From positions 4,588,001 to 4,652,000 of the forward strand of contig OZ251530.1 of NCBI GenBank assembly GCA_965243095.1: a stretch of 64,000 nucleotides of DNA, given 5' to 3'. Shown one piece after another: positions 1 to 8,487 of the stretch. Source of the DNA: VXYL01 sp965243095. Its GTDB lineage: Bacteria; Pseudomonadota; Gammaproteobacteria; Pseudomonadales; Azotimanducaceae. Both the position numbers and the translations under genes were made by a program. Numbering within the stretch: position 1 is the first letter of the stretch; each line of letters opens with the position of its first letter. Under the pieces are notes generated by a model, which saw only the letters and a list, made by a program, of their open reading frames with translations, ran no database searches and was not told the origin of the DNA.

Positions 1-681
1 TGCGGCTTCCGTTGCAATGCTCCAGAGGTCGTCTGGCGAAGGCACGCTGCCTTTCGCCATCGCATGGGCCAAAGCCAGAGCATGAAGGGCGGCGCCCATC
101 AGCCCAGTTGGGTGGGAGTGGGTGCAGATGCTGTTTCGTACGACGTCAGGCAGGAACGTGGCGCTGTCGTGGGGGGAGGGCGTCGCCCAAACATGCGGCT
201 GAATGCGCATCGCCGCGCCGTTTCCGCCGGAGTTGGTCCAACCTTTGAACCGGTTTGCATACCAAACGGCGCTCGGCTTCGTGAGGTTGAGCGCTGCCGA
301 CGTGGTGCTCTTGCCGCCACCGAGCGCGTAGCTCAGCCAGACCGGCAATTCCACCTTGGAGAACGCCTCCACGTCGAACCCGTCGGGGCGGATCGCCCTA
401 GACGTCGCAAGACGCAGTTGGGAGTCGTCCGAGTAGCACCCTTGCGGCAGCGTGACCGTGACGCCGCTCCTGCCGCCTATTCGCCGTTGCCACGCTACAG
501 GCTTTACCAGTGCGGCACCTCCGGTCCTGCGCGCCAGCCCCTTCGCATCGGTCAGTTCGCTGATCCAGCCGAGCGCGTCGCCGTAGGCTGCCCAAAGGGC
601 GGAGCGCTGTGCTTGCGCCCTGCGTGCGGCGCACCCGGCATCCTGCCGAGTCGGTCCATCAATCTGGTCGCTGCTTGTCAT
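1..681 (-). CDS. ADP-ribosylglycohydrolase (ARH/DraG-like), C-terminus outside window
   Basis: Family members remove ADP-ribose from modified macromolecules using a binuclear metal site. Reading from ATG at 681 to the window edge gives 227 residues without a stop. Visible family motifs are GDALG (34-38), YSDDSQ (83-88, first metal-binding motif), GGNGAAMR (152-159) and THSHP (187-191). The C-terminal metal motif would lie beyond base 1, so completeness cannot be judged. The start overlaps the stop of the DarT-like gene by ATGA (678-681), so the two are probably co-translated. I infer that it acts as the antitoxin that reverses the modification made by the neighbour, a role played by the DarG macrodomain in classical DarTG. 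Family call is firm; the antitoxin role is inference. Confidence 0.85.
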   Translation of the reverse strand, partial: MTSSDQIDGPTRQDAGCAARRAQAQRSALWAAYGDALGWISELTDAKGLARRTGGAALVKPVAWQRRIGGRSGVTVTLPQGCYSDDSQLRLATSRAIRPDGFDVEAFSKVELPVWLSYALGGGKSTTSAALNLTKPSAVWYANRFKGWTNSGGNGAAMRIQPHVWATPSPHDSATFLPDVVRNSICTHSHPTGLMGAALHALALAHAMAKGSVPSPDDLWSIATEAA

Positions 682-1358
682 CGAAACACCTCCGGCGCAT
701 GGTGTACTGGCACATCCACGCCCAGCACACCGAGAGCACCACGAACCGTGTCTTCCGTGTCCGCCACTTGGACATCCACTCGGCGCAGATGCTCGCAGGA
801 CAGTTCCCCCGGATAAAGCACCTCGGCTTGACGATCCGTTGGCAACGATGCGTCCTTGCCTTCGCGAGAGTGTAACTGACCGTAGCGGCCTTCAACCTGC
901 GCGTCGAACAAGCGCGAAAAACCATCGAACCCTTCGGCACGCAGGCACGACGGATAGATGTTGTTCGTCGTCGTGAAGACGACGCCGGGATGCGATAGCA
1001 CCGCGACGTCGAAGGACAGCAAAACCCAACGACCGGCTGGGTGCCATCGGGTGGACGTGTCGAACATCCAATCGTTGATGCGCTGGATGGACAGGTTCAC
1101 ATAATCCCGCCAAGCTGGGTCTTTCCGCACCTCGGCGTTCGGGCGATAGACATGCTCCAAGTACTCGTCGCTTGGGAGCCGGCCCCGGCTCTTCAGTGCT
1201 CGCGACGCCAGCACGCCCACCGCGCCTTGCAAGGTAGTGAAGTGAACCACGTCTGTGATGCCCCGCAGGTGGGCAGCCTGTTCGATCTCCGGAAGTGGCC
1301 TTTGTCGCGACCACTCGGACGCGGTTTTCGGACGTGCCTCCACCAGATGCGTGGTCAT
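678..1358 (-). CDS. DarT-type ADP-ribosyltransferase (DUF4433), putative toxin
   Basis: 226 residues, close to the usual DarT length. DarT enzymes transfer ADP-ribose from NAD+ to bases of single-stranded DNA and block replication. Recognisable parts are the N-terminal VVHFTT segment (37-42, NAD-binding start of the fold), a YVNLSI stretch near 86-91, a VVFTTTNNIYPS segment (126-137) and the C-terminal QAEVLYPG motif (177-184), whose Glu179 matches the conserved catalytic glutamate. All core motifs are present, so it is probably active. It starts 6 bases after the helicase stop and overlaps the glycohydrolase start by four bases. Target base and toxicity cannot be read from the sequence. Confidence 0.82.
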   Translation of the reverse strand: MTTHLVEARPKTASEWSRQRPLPEIEQAAHLRGITDVVHFTTLQGAVGVLASRALKSRGRLPSDEYLEHVYRPNAEVRKDPAWRDYVNLSIQRINDWMFDTSTRWHPAGRWVLLSFDVAVLSHPGVVFTTTNNIYPSCLRAEGFDGFSRLFDAQVEGRYGQLHSREGKDASLPTDRQAEVLYPGELSCEHLRRVDVQVADTEDTVRGALGVLGVDVPVHHAPEVFR

Positions 1359-1364
1359 CGCGCC

Positions 1365-2777
1365 TCAAACCTCGAACAGCTCGTAGGTGTCCGGGGCGAT
1401 CATGTCGACGACTTCCGACCGATCCTCTGGCTTGTACCCCAAGGCGACGCTTCGACGCGCACGCCCTACGCCCATTGCAACCAGCCGTCGCAAGGAGTCA
1501 AGCTCGCCATCTTGAGCGTCGCCGCCCCACGACGTGACCTCGCTGTTCAACCCAGGCATCAGCACATGGTCGAACTCAAGGCCTTTCGCGGAGTGAATGG
1601 TGCTCAACGCCAACTGTTCGGGGCCGCTAGGCCACTCGCGTTGCGCAGTCAACTCGCAGTACGCAATGTCTCGCCTGTCAAGCTCCTGTCGTGTGTAGTT
1701 GAACCAGCCGCCTCCTCTAGGGTGAAGGATGGCAACCGTTTCGCCTCGCGCCAAGGCAGGTGCGATGTGAGTGAGCATATGGTGGAGCTGGCCGCTGTAG
1801 GTGCCGGCCAGCATCGCCGGCATCGGGCCTTGCCGGTTGCATGCGGCCGCATCCGGGATCACGCCATCCTCCTCTTGTGGCAGCCCGTGGACCAAGGATT
1901 GCGCTAGCTGGGCGACCTGAGCCGTGTTGCGGTGATTGGAGCGTAGGTGGAATACTAAATTCGGACGCATCTCGATGCCGACCTCACGCCATGTAAATCC
2001 CCGGGGATAGATGCGCTGCACGGCATCGATAATGAACGTCGTCACATGGTCGTCGGCCAAATGGGAGAGGATGGCCCGGACTTGGTTGGCGGAGAGGTCT
2101 TGGGCTTCGTCTACGACCACCACGTCGTATCGCTGGCCCGAGGCCGAGATTGCGGCCAACGCGATGTCGTTCCAATCCGACCGGCCGTTCCGCGTCTTCC
2201 ACTCTTCGTAAGGGGCAACCACGTCGGACAGCAGTCTTTCGCGCATCGCCCGAGGCACCGGCGGGGATCTTCCGCGCCCTGTACGCTCCATGCCAATGTA
2301 ACCCGCCCTGTTCTCCGGCGCGAAACGGCCAACGATGTACTCCACTTCGTCCACGAAATAGGGCAAGTTCGCGGCCACTGTCGGCACTGGCATTTCGAGG
2401 AGGAGTCGTTGGAGTTCCGACCTGCGGTGGCTTTCCTCCACAACAGCAAGGGGGCCAACGAGAGCCTGGGCCCATCCAGCGAACGTATCGATTACGAGGT
2501 GAACGTGAGGGTCCGAGAGAGTACCCTCGGCCACGAGCTGGGCTATGTAGGCGCGCAAGGTACGATTGAAGGTCAATACCAGCACGCGGATCTGGTCGGC
2601 TAGACCCAGCCGAGCGTTCCGGCTGATGCGCGATGCACAGAGCTGCCGCAGCCGCAGCAAGGCTACCGTTGTCTTGCCGCTGCCTGCCGCCCCGCGAATC
2701 AGCCGGAAGCCAATTCCGTCATCGGCCAAGACGGGAAGCTGCTCTGCAGTCGGTTTGACTTGGGTGAGTACACGCAC
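1365..2777 (-). CDS. UvrD/Rep-like superfamily 1 helicase
   Basis: 470 residues from a GTG start at 2777; an upstream extension of the same frame runs antisense-free through gcvPB coding sequence and is not credible. Motifs in order: PTAEQ (9-13, Q-motif-like), Walker A GAAGSGKTT (29-37), Walker B DEAQD (223-227), LRSNHRNT (278-285), TIHSAKGLEFD (393-403) and MGVGRARR (435-442). It is shorter than UvrD/Rep (about 700 residues), like compact helicases found with defence nucleases. It is the first gene of a tight unit with the DarT-like and ARH-like genes. It could remodel or expose single-stranded DNA, the substrate of DarT enzymes; that role is inference. Confidence 0.82.
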   Translation of the reverse strand: MRVLTQVKPTAEQLPVLADDGIGFRLIRGAAGSGKTTVALLRLRQLCASRISRNARLGLADQIRVLVLTFNRTLRAYIAQLVAEGTLSDPHVHLVIDTFAGWAQALVGPLAVVEESHRRSELQRLLLEMPVPTVAANLPYFVDEVEYIVGRFAPENRAGYIGMERTGRGRSPPVPRAMRERLLSDVVAPYEEWKTRNGRSDWNDIALAAISASGQRYDVVVVDEAQDLSANQVRAILSHLADDHVTTFIIDAVQRIYPRGFTWREVGIEMRPNLVFHLRSNHRNTAQVAQLAQSLVHGLPQEEDGVIPDAAACNRQGPMPAMLAGTYSGQLHHMLTHIAPALARGETVAILHPRGGGWFNYTRQELDRRDIAYCELTAQREWPSGPEQLALSTIHSAKGLEFDHVLMPGLNSEVTSWGGDAQDGELDSLRRLVAMGVGRARRSVALGYKPEDRSEVVDMIAPDTYELFEV

Positions 2778-2863
2778 TGTGCTATGCGGCCTGTGGGTTG
2801 CACGTTGGCGCGATAGTACCAGATAGCTCCTGCCTGTGACCGCGCGGGGCCAGCAGCGCCGCC

Positions 2864-4369
2864 TCAGCGCACCGATTCGTGCGTCAGGTCCAACTGCCGC
2901 GCCGCCTGCACGTCGTCCAGCCGCGCCACCGGCAAATCGTGCGGTGCGCCCTTTACCAGCTCTGGCGTGTGTTCCGCCTCGGCGCGGATCCGCGCCATCG
3001 CCGTCACGAAGGCGTCCAACTCCTCCTTCGTCTCCGTTTCCGTGGGCTCGATCAGCAGGCACTCCGGTACCAGCAGGGGGAAGTAGGTGGTGGGGGCGTG
3101 GATGCCGTAGTCCAGCAGGCGTTTGGCGAAGTCCATGGCGGTGGTGCCGAACGCCTTCGCCTCGGGCTGCAAGGTGACGATGAACTCGTGGCTGGCGCGG
3201 CGGGTGGGGTAGGCCAGGGTGAAGCCCGCCTCGCGCAGGCGCGCCATCAGGTAGTTGGCGTTCAAGGTGGCGTGGTCGGCCACCCGCGTCATGCCTTCGC
3301 GCCCCAACATGCGGGCGTAGGCGAGGGCGCGCAGCAGGATGCCGGCGTTGCCCATGAACGTGGACAGGCGGCCGATGGAGTGGCGGCGCTCGTCGGTGTT
3401 CACCCAGCGGTAGCTCGACGGCACCGCGCCAATTCCCCGGTGGCGATCCACGAACGGCGTCGGCAGGAACGGCCGCAGGCGGTCGTTCACGGCGACGGGG
3501 CCGGCGCCCGGGCCGCCGCCGCCGTGGGGGGTGGCGAAGGTCTTGTGCAGGTTCACGTGCAGCACGTCGAAGCCCATGTCGCCCGGGCGCGCCTTGCCGA
3601 GGATGGCGTTCAGGTTGGCGCCATCGTAGTAGAGCAGGCCGCCGGCGTTGTGGACGAGGGCGGCGATGTCCAAGATGCGCCGCTCGAACACGCCGCAGGT
3701 GGAGGGATTGGTGAGCATGATGCCGGCGGTGGCCGGGCCCACGGCGGCCTTCAGCGCCTCCATGTCCACGTCGCCGTCCGCGGCCACGGCGACTTCGCGC
3801 ACGGCGTAGCCGCACATCGCGGCGGTGGCGGGGTTGGTGCCGTGGGCGGCGGTGGGCACGACGATTTCGCGCCGCCGTCGGTCGCCGCGGGCGTCGTGGT
3901 AGGCGCGGATCATGGCCACGCCGGCGAGTTCGCCCTGGGCGCCGGCCATCGGCGTCAGCGACACGGCGGCCATGCCGGTGACGGTCTTGAGCAGTTCCTG
4001 CAGTTCCCACAGGCAAGAGAGGAAGCCCTGGCTCAACGCTTCCGGGGCCAGCGGATGGCGGCCTTGGAACCCGGGCAGGCTGGCGGCGCGGTGGGCGCCG
4101 CGCGGGTTGTACTTCATGGTGCAGGAGCCGAGCGGGTAGAAGCGGTTGTCGATGGCGAAGTTGCGCGCCGAGAGGTTGGTGTAGTGGCGCACCGCTTGCA
4201 GTTCGGAAACCTCCGGCAGCCGGGGCGGGGCCTCGCGCTGGGATGCGGCGGGGAGGTCGTCCACGGCGCCGGCCGGCGGTTGCTGGGCGCCGGCGCGGCG
4301 GCCGGGCGCGCCGATGTCGAAGATGGTGTGCGCCTCGGCTTCGCGCTTGGCGGCTTCCGTTTCGCTCAT
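2864..4369 (-). CDS. gcvPB: Glycine dehydrogenase (decarboxylating) subunit 2
   Basis: 501 residues. C-terminal half of the split P-protein of the glycine cleavage system; with GcvPA it decarboxylates glycine and passes the aminomethyl group to the lipoyl arm of GcvH. The PLP lysine lies in NLHKTFATPHGGGGPG, and PLGSCTMKYNP near the N-terminus is typical of this subunit. The start (ATG, 4369) overlaps the gcvPA stop by ATGA. Last gcv gene of the run; 86 bases separate it from the helicase start at 2777, so read-through into the ADP-ribosylation unit is possible. Confidence 0.96.
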   Translation of the reverse strand: MSETEAAKREAEAHTIFDIGAPGRRAGAQQPPAGAVDDLPAASQREAPPRLPEVSELQAVRHYTNLSARNFAIDNRFYPLGSCTMKYNPRGAHRAASLPGFQGRHPLAPEALSQGFLSCLWELQELLKTVTGMAAVSLTPMAGAQGELAGVAMIRAYHDARGDRRRREIVVPTAAHGTNPATAAMCGYAVREVAVAADGDVDMEALKAAVGPATAGIMLTNPSTCGVFERRILDIAALVHNAGGLLYYDGANLNAILGKARPGDMGFDVLHVNLHKTFATPHGGGGPGAGPVAVNDRLRPFLPTPFVDRHRGIGAVPSSYRWVNTDERRHSIGRLSTFMGNAGILLRALAYARMLGREGMTRVADHATLNANYLMARLREAGFTLAYPTRRASHEFIVTLQPEAKAFGTTAMDFAKRLLDYGIHAPTTYFPLLVPECLLIEPTETETKEELDAFVTAMARIRAEAEHTPELVKGAPHDLPVARLDDVQAARQLDLTHESVR

Positions 4370-5766
4370 GCGCTGCTCGCCCCGCGGTCGAGGATTTGCG
4401 CCAGCGCGTCGCGGAAGAGCGCGATGTCCGCGGCCGTGCGCTTCTCGGTGGCGCACACCAGCAGGTGGTTGTCGAAGCCGGGCGCGTAGCGTTCCAAAGG
4501 CAGTCCGCCCACCACGCCGGCGGCGGCTAGCGCTCTTACCACGCCTTCCGCGTGGCGTCCCACATTCAGCACGCACTCGTGGAAGAACGGCGCGGCGAAG
4601 GTTCGCTCCACGCCGTCAATGCTCGTCAGCGCGGCGACCAACTCGCCGGTGCGTTCGTGGCAGGCGGAGGCCGCGGCGCGCAGCCCGCGCGGGCCGAGCA
4701 GCGCCATGTGGATGGTGGCGGCGGTCACCAGCAACCCTTGGTTGGTGCAGATGTTGGAAGTGGCCTTGCCGCGGCGGATGTGCTGTTCGCGGGCCTGCAA
4801 GGTGAGGGTGAAGCCGGGCTTCCCGGCGCTGTCCACCGTGCGCCCCACGATGCGGCCGGGCATCTGCCGCACATGGCGCTGCCGGGCGCAGAGGAAACCG
4901 AACGACGGCCCGCCGGACGCCATCGGCACGCCCAGCGGCTGGCCGTCGCCGCAGACGATGTCCACGCCGCCGCCGTTCCATTCGCCCGGCGGCTTGAGCA
5001 GGCCCAACGCCACGGGATTCACCACCGCGATGGTGCTGGCGCCGTGGTCGTCGGCCCACGCGACCAGTTCGTCCACCGGCTCGATCACGCCGAAGAAGCT
5101 CGGCTGCTGCACCACCATCGCCGCGAACGAACCGTAGCCGCTCGCGGCGCGGTCGAGGCGGTCGAAGGACGCGGCGCCGTCGAAGCCGCAACCCGTCTCC
5201 ACCAGCCGGATGCCTTGGTTGTGGACGATGCTGCGCGCCGCGGCCAAATACAGCGGATGGCAGGCGCCGGGGACGGCCACGCTCACGATGTCGTCGTCCG
5301 CCCCCGATCGCCGGCGGCGTTTGCGCGTGCGCACAGCCATCAGCACGGCCTCCGCCAGCGCCGAGCCGCCGTCGTACACGGAGGCGTTGGAAACCTCCAT
5401 GCCGGTGAGCGCGGCCATCATGCTTTGGTATTCGTAGATCAGCTGCAGCGTGCCTTGGCTCGCTTCCGCTTGGTACGGCGTGTAGGCGGTGAGGAATTCG
5501 CCGCGGCCGGCGATGTCCCACACCGCGGCGGGAATGTGGTGGTCGTAGCAGCCGGCGCCGAGGAAGCACGGGCCGGTCTCGTCCAAGTGCCCCCGGGCGG
5601 TGAACTCGGCCAGCATGGCCATCTCGCTCTCGCCTTCCGGCAGGGCGCTGAAATCGGCTTGGCGCAGGCGCGGGTCGATCTCGTCGAACAGTTCCTCCAC
5701 CGAGTCCGCGCCGATGTGCCCCAGCATGGCGCGGACATCCTCCTGCGTGTGCGGAACGAAGGGCAT
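4366..5766 (-). CDS. gcvPA: Glycine dehydrogenase (decarboxylating) subunit 1
   Basis: 466 residues, normal for the N-terminal half of a two-subunit P-protein. It begins MPFVPHTQED and keeps conserved stretches such as GAGCYDHHIPA and the region TPYQAEASQGTL near residues 95-110. Works with GcvPB as a PLP enzyme in glycine decarboxylation. It starts 51 bases after the gcvH stop and overlaps gcvPB by four bases. The split arrangement is found in many bacteria, whereas E. coli has a single fused gcvP. Confidence 0.96.
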   Translation of the reverse strand: MPFVPHTQEDVRAMLGHIGADSVEELFDEIDPRLRQADFSALPEGESEMAMLAEFTARGHLDETGPCFLGAGCYDHHIPAAVWDIAGRGEFLTAYTPYQAEASQGTLQLIYEYQSMMAALTGMEVSNASVYDGGSALAEAVLMAVRTRKRRRRSGADDDIVSVAVPGACHPLYLAAARSIVHNQGIRLVETGCGFDGAASFDRLDRAASGYGSFAAMVVQQPSFFGVIEPVDELVAWADDHGASTIAVVNPVALGLLKPPGEWNGGGVDIVCGDGQPLGVPMASGGPSFGFLCARQRHVRQMPGRIVGRTVDSAGKPGFTLTLQAREQHIRRGKATSNICTNQGLLVTAATIHMALLGPRGLRAAASACHERTGELVAALTSIDGVERTFAAPFFHECVLNVGRHAEGVVRALAAAGVVGGLPLERYAPGFDNHLLVCATEKRTAADIALFRDALAQILDRGASSA

Positions 5767-5817
5767 GGCTTCGGCGTCGGGCGGGGTGGGGAGCGGGAAC
5801 GGCGGACGGGTGCGCCG

Positions 5818-6213
5818 CTAATCGTCGCTCTCGGCCTCGCAGCGCTCGCGGTAGGCGGCGGCGTCCAGCAGGTCGTCGAGTTCCACCTCGTTGTCGATGC
5901 GAATGCGGAAGAACCAGCCATCGCCGTAGGGCGCTTCGTTGACCAGTTCCGGCGCCTCCTCCAGCGCTTCGTTCACCGCGACGACGGTGCCGGTGAGCGG
6001 CGCGTACACGTCCGCCGCCGCCTTTACGGACTCCACCACCGCGGCTTCCTCGCCGGCGCGCACCAGTTGCCCGGGTTCCGGCAATTCGACGAACACCACG
6101 TCGCCCAGCGCATCCTGCGCGAAGTCGCTGATGCCCACGGTGGCCACGTCCGCGTCCAGCGCCGCCCACTCGTGGGTGGCGGCGTAGCGCAAGTCGTTGG
6201 GGGTGTCGCTCAT
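5818..6213 (-). CDS. gcvH: Glycine cleavage system H protein
   Basis: 131 residues, the usual size. Carries the lipoyl group that shuttles the aminomethyl intermediate between P, T and L proteins. The lipoyl-lysine motif ESVKAAADVYAP is present and the N-terminus has the typical YAATHEWA. Starts at ATG 6213, overlapping the gcvT stop by ATGA, so it is probably translationally coupled to gcvT. Confidence 0.96.
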   Translation of the reverse strand: MSDTPNDLRYAATHEWAALDADVATVGISDFAQDALGDVVFVELPEPGQLVRAGEEAAVVESVKAAADVYAPLTGTVVAVNEALEEAPELVNEAPYGDGWFFRIRIDNEVELDDLLDAAAYRERCEAESDD

Positions 6214-7280
6214 TTGTAAACCCGTTTGCCGTGCCGCACGAACGGCGGCTTGATGATCCGCGCCGGCGCTTCGCGTCCGCGCAGCCGCACCCGGCAGTCG
6301 CCGGCGGCGCCGCGCGGCACCCGCGCCAAGGCGATACTGTACCCCAAGGTAGGTGAGAAAGTGCCGCTGGTGATTACGCCTTCGCCGCGTTCGGTGAGGA
6401 CTGTTTGGCCGTGGCGCAGCACGCCTTTGGCTTCCAGCACGATGCCTTTCTGGACGTTCGCCGGTTTCTCTGCGCGTTGCTGGGCGAGCGCGTCGCGGCC
6501 GATGAAGTCGCGCTCCGGGGGATCCCACGCGATGCTCCAGCCGAGATTGGCCTCCAGCGGCGTGGTGTTCTCGTCCATGTCCTGTCCGTGCAGGTTGAGG
6601 CCGGCCTCCAAGCGCAAGGTGTCGCGGGCGGCGAGTCCGGCCGGCGCGACGCCGACCGCCGCCAAACGCTGCCAGAGTTCCGGGGCTTCGTCGTCTGGGA
6701 GAATCGCCTCCACGCCATCCTCGCCGGTGTAGCCGGTGCGGGCGACCATCCACGCACCGTGCTCAAGCGTGGCGAACGGCGCCAAGCCTTGCACGTCCAC
6801 GCCCGCAGCCTTGGCGAAAGCGGCGCGGGCTTGCGGGCCTTGCACGGCGATCATGGCGAGGTCTTCGCGTTCGCGGATGGTGGCGTCGGTGTATTTGAGG
6901 CCGCCGAGCAGCCAGCCCAGCACCCGCTCGCGGTTGGCGGCGTTGGCCACCAGCCGGTAGCCGTCTTCGCGCCCGTACAGGATCACGTCGTCGATGACGC
7001 CGGCGTTTTCGTTCAACATCGCGCCGTACACGGCGCGGCCGGGCGTCGCCTTGGCCGGATCGCCGGCGAAGACGTACCCGAGCAGCCCCAGCGCTCCCAC
7101 GCCAGCCAAGTCGATGACCGCCATGTGCGAAACATCGAACATTCCCGCCGCCCGCCGCACTTGGTGGTGCTCGGCGATCTGCGAGCCGTAGTGGAGCGGC
7201 ATCGTCCAGCCGGCGAACGGCGTCATGCGGGCGCCGGCGGCGACGTGCTCGTCGTGCAGAGCGGTGCGTCTTGGCGTCAT
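6210..7280 (-). CDS. gcvT: Aminomethyltransferase (glycine cleavage T protein)
   Basis: 356 residues. Transfers the one-carbon unit from the H-protein arm to tetrahydrofolate, releasing ammonia. N-terminal LHDEHVAAGARMTPFAGW and FDVSHMA are hallmark sequences, and the folate-binding and barrel regions are present at normal length. ATG at 7280 overlaps the upstream monooxygenase stop by ATGA; the same frame continues further upstream but that part is antisense to nothing recognisable and would overlap the monooxygenase. Confidence 0.96.
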   Translation of the reverse strand: MTPRRTALHDEHVAAGARMTPFAGWTMPLHYGSQIAEHHQVRRAAGMFDVSHMAVIDLAGVGALGLLGYVFAGDPAKATPGRAVYGAMLNENAGVIDDVILYGREDGYRLVANAANRERVLGWLLGGLKYTDATIREREDLAMIAVQGPQARAAFAKAAGVDVQGLAPFATLEHGAWMVARTGYTGEDGVEAILPDDEAPELWQRLAAVGVAPAGLAARDTLRLEAGLNLHGQDMDENTTPLEANLGWSIAWDPPERDFIGRDALAQQRAEKPANVQKGIVLEAKGVLRHGQTVLTERGEGVITSGTFSPTLGYSIALARVPRGAAGDCRVRLRGREAPARIIKPPFVRHGKRVYK

Positions 7281-8482
7281 GCGGCGAGCGCCCCCACGCC
7301 CATTGCCTCGCGCATGAGTTGGCCTTTCGCCGCGGCGCTGGCGTCGATGCGCCGAATCGTCGCGTTGCGCGCCCAGCGCAGCCACGGGCCGTTTGTGCGT
7401 TCCCCGCAGTAGGCTTCCAAGAGGCCGCGCATCAGCGCCAGCATCAGTTTGGAGCGTCGCCGGCGGTGTGCGGCGTAGGTGCGCCAACGGCCGGCCGCGC
7501 CCAAATCGCCGTCGTTGGCGGCTTCGGCGGCGATGGCGCGAGCATCTTCAAGGCCGATGTTCACGCCTTGACCAGCGAGCGGATGCAGCGTTCGCGCCGC
7601 GTCTCCCGCGAGCACCACCCGCGGCCACGGATTCACGTTCGCCGCCATGCCTTGTTGCACGGGGAACGCGGCGCGGCTGTCCACCTCGAGGACCGCGCCA
7701 GCCGCGCCTTCGGTTTCGGCTTCAAGGGCGGCGCGAAATTCGGCGTCGGAAAGCGCCATCCGCCGCTCCTGCTCCGCGGTGGCGCCGCTCCAGATCACGG
7801 ACACGGTGTGGTCGTCTCGCAACGGCAGCAAGGCGACCGGCCCGCTGCGCCCGAAGCGCTGCCAAGCCACCGAACCGTGCGGCCCGTCCAATCGCGCCAC
7901 CGTGGCGATGGCGGTTTGCGGCGCAAGGCCAAGCGACGGTTCGCAACGCATTTCCGTGCCGGTCTCGCGGCGAACGATGCTGTCGGCACCGTCGGCGGCC
8001 ACGACGAGGCGCGCCTCCAAACAAGCGCCATCCGCCAAGCGCACACTCGCGGCGTCTTCGCGTTGCGTCACGCCGGTTACGGTGGACGTCACCACGTCCA
8101 CGCGCTGCGCGGCGACATCCCACAACGCGGTGGCCAAGCTGCTGGCTTCCACGACCCAAGCGAGCGCGTCGCCATTCGGCTGCCGAAATTGCAGGCTCGC
8201 GCCGCCATCGTGCTCCCAAACGCGCATGGTTTGGATGGGGGCGAAGCCCCCGTCTCCCTCGCCTTCCGGCGACAGGCCGGCAGCGCGAAGAAACCGCACG
8301 GACGCCGGGTTCAGCGCCAACGTGCGCAGATCGCTGCCGAGCGCCCCGCAAAGCCGCTGCGGCGGTTCCTGCGCCACCAGCGCGACGGTGCGGCCGGCGT
8401 TGGCGACAGCCACCGCCGCGGCTAGCCCCACCACGCCGCCGCCAACCACGGCGGCATCGTAAACACGCTGCTCCGTGCCCAT
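7277..8482 (-). CDS. UbiH/UbiF/VisC-family FAD-dependent monooxygenase
   Basis: 401 residues. Hydroxylases of this family act on the ubiquinone ring during biosynthesis. The N-terminal FAD motif is GGGVVGLAAA, and the second FAD motif is GDAARTLHPLAGQGVNIGLED, both diagnostic. Which ring position it hydroxylates (UbiH, UbiI or UbiF type) cannot be told. Placement immediately before gcvT is like the E. coli ubiH-ubiI-gcvTHP neighbourhood. A double hairpin in its coding DNA (8237-8272) falls in a loop of normal length. Confidence 0.9.
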   Translation of the reverse strand: MGTEQRVYDAAVVGGGVVGLAAAVAVANAGRTVALVAQEPPQRLCGALGSDLRTLALNPASVRFLRAAGLSPEGEGDGGFAPIQTMRVWEHDGGASLQFRQPNGDALAWVVEASSLATALWDVAAQRVDVVTSTVTGVTQREDAASVRLADGACLEARLVVAADGADSIVRRETGTEMRCEPSLGLAPQTAIATVARLDGPHGSVAWQRFGRSGPVALLPLRDDHTVSVIWSGATAEQERRMALSDAEFRAALEAETEGAAGAVLEVDSRAAFPVQQGMAANVNPWPRVVLAGDAARTLHPLAGQGVNIGLEDARAIAAEAANDGDLGAAGRWRTYAAHRRRRSKLMLALMRGLLEAYCGERTNGPWLRWARNATIRRIDASAAAKGQLMREAMGVGALAA

Positions 8483-8487
8483 GCCGG

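Noticed and set aside
2778..4016. Extension of the helicase frame far upstream, giving an 883-residue protein
   Set aside because: The extra part is Arg/Pro/Gly-rich antisense-like sequence within gcvPB, and a GTG start with a helicase-like N-terminus exists at 2777.
8237..8272. Double hairpin GGGGGC-GAA-GCCCCC plus TCGCC-TTCC-GGCGA within the UbiH-like gene
   Set aside because: The protein has no extra residues there compared with family members, so it is probably a chance or codon-driven palindrome and not an insertion.
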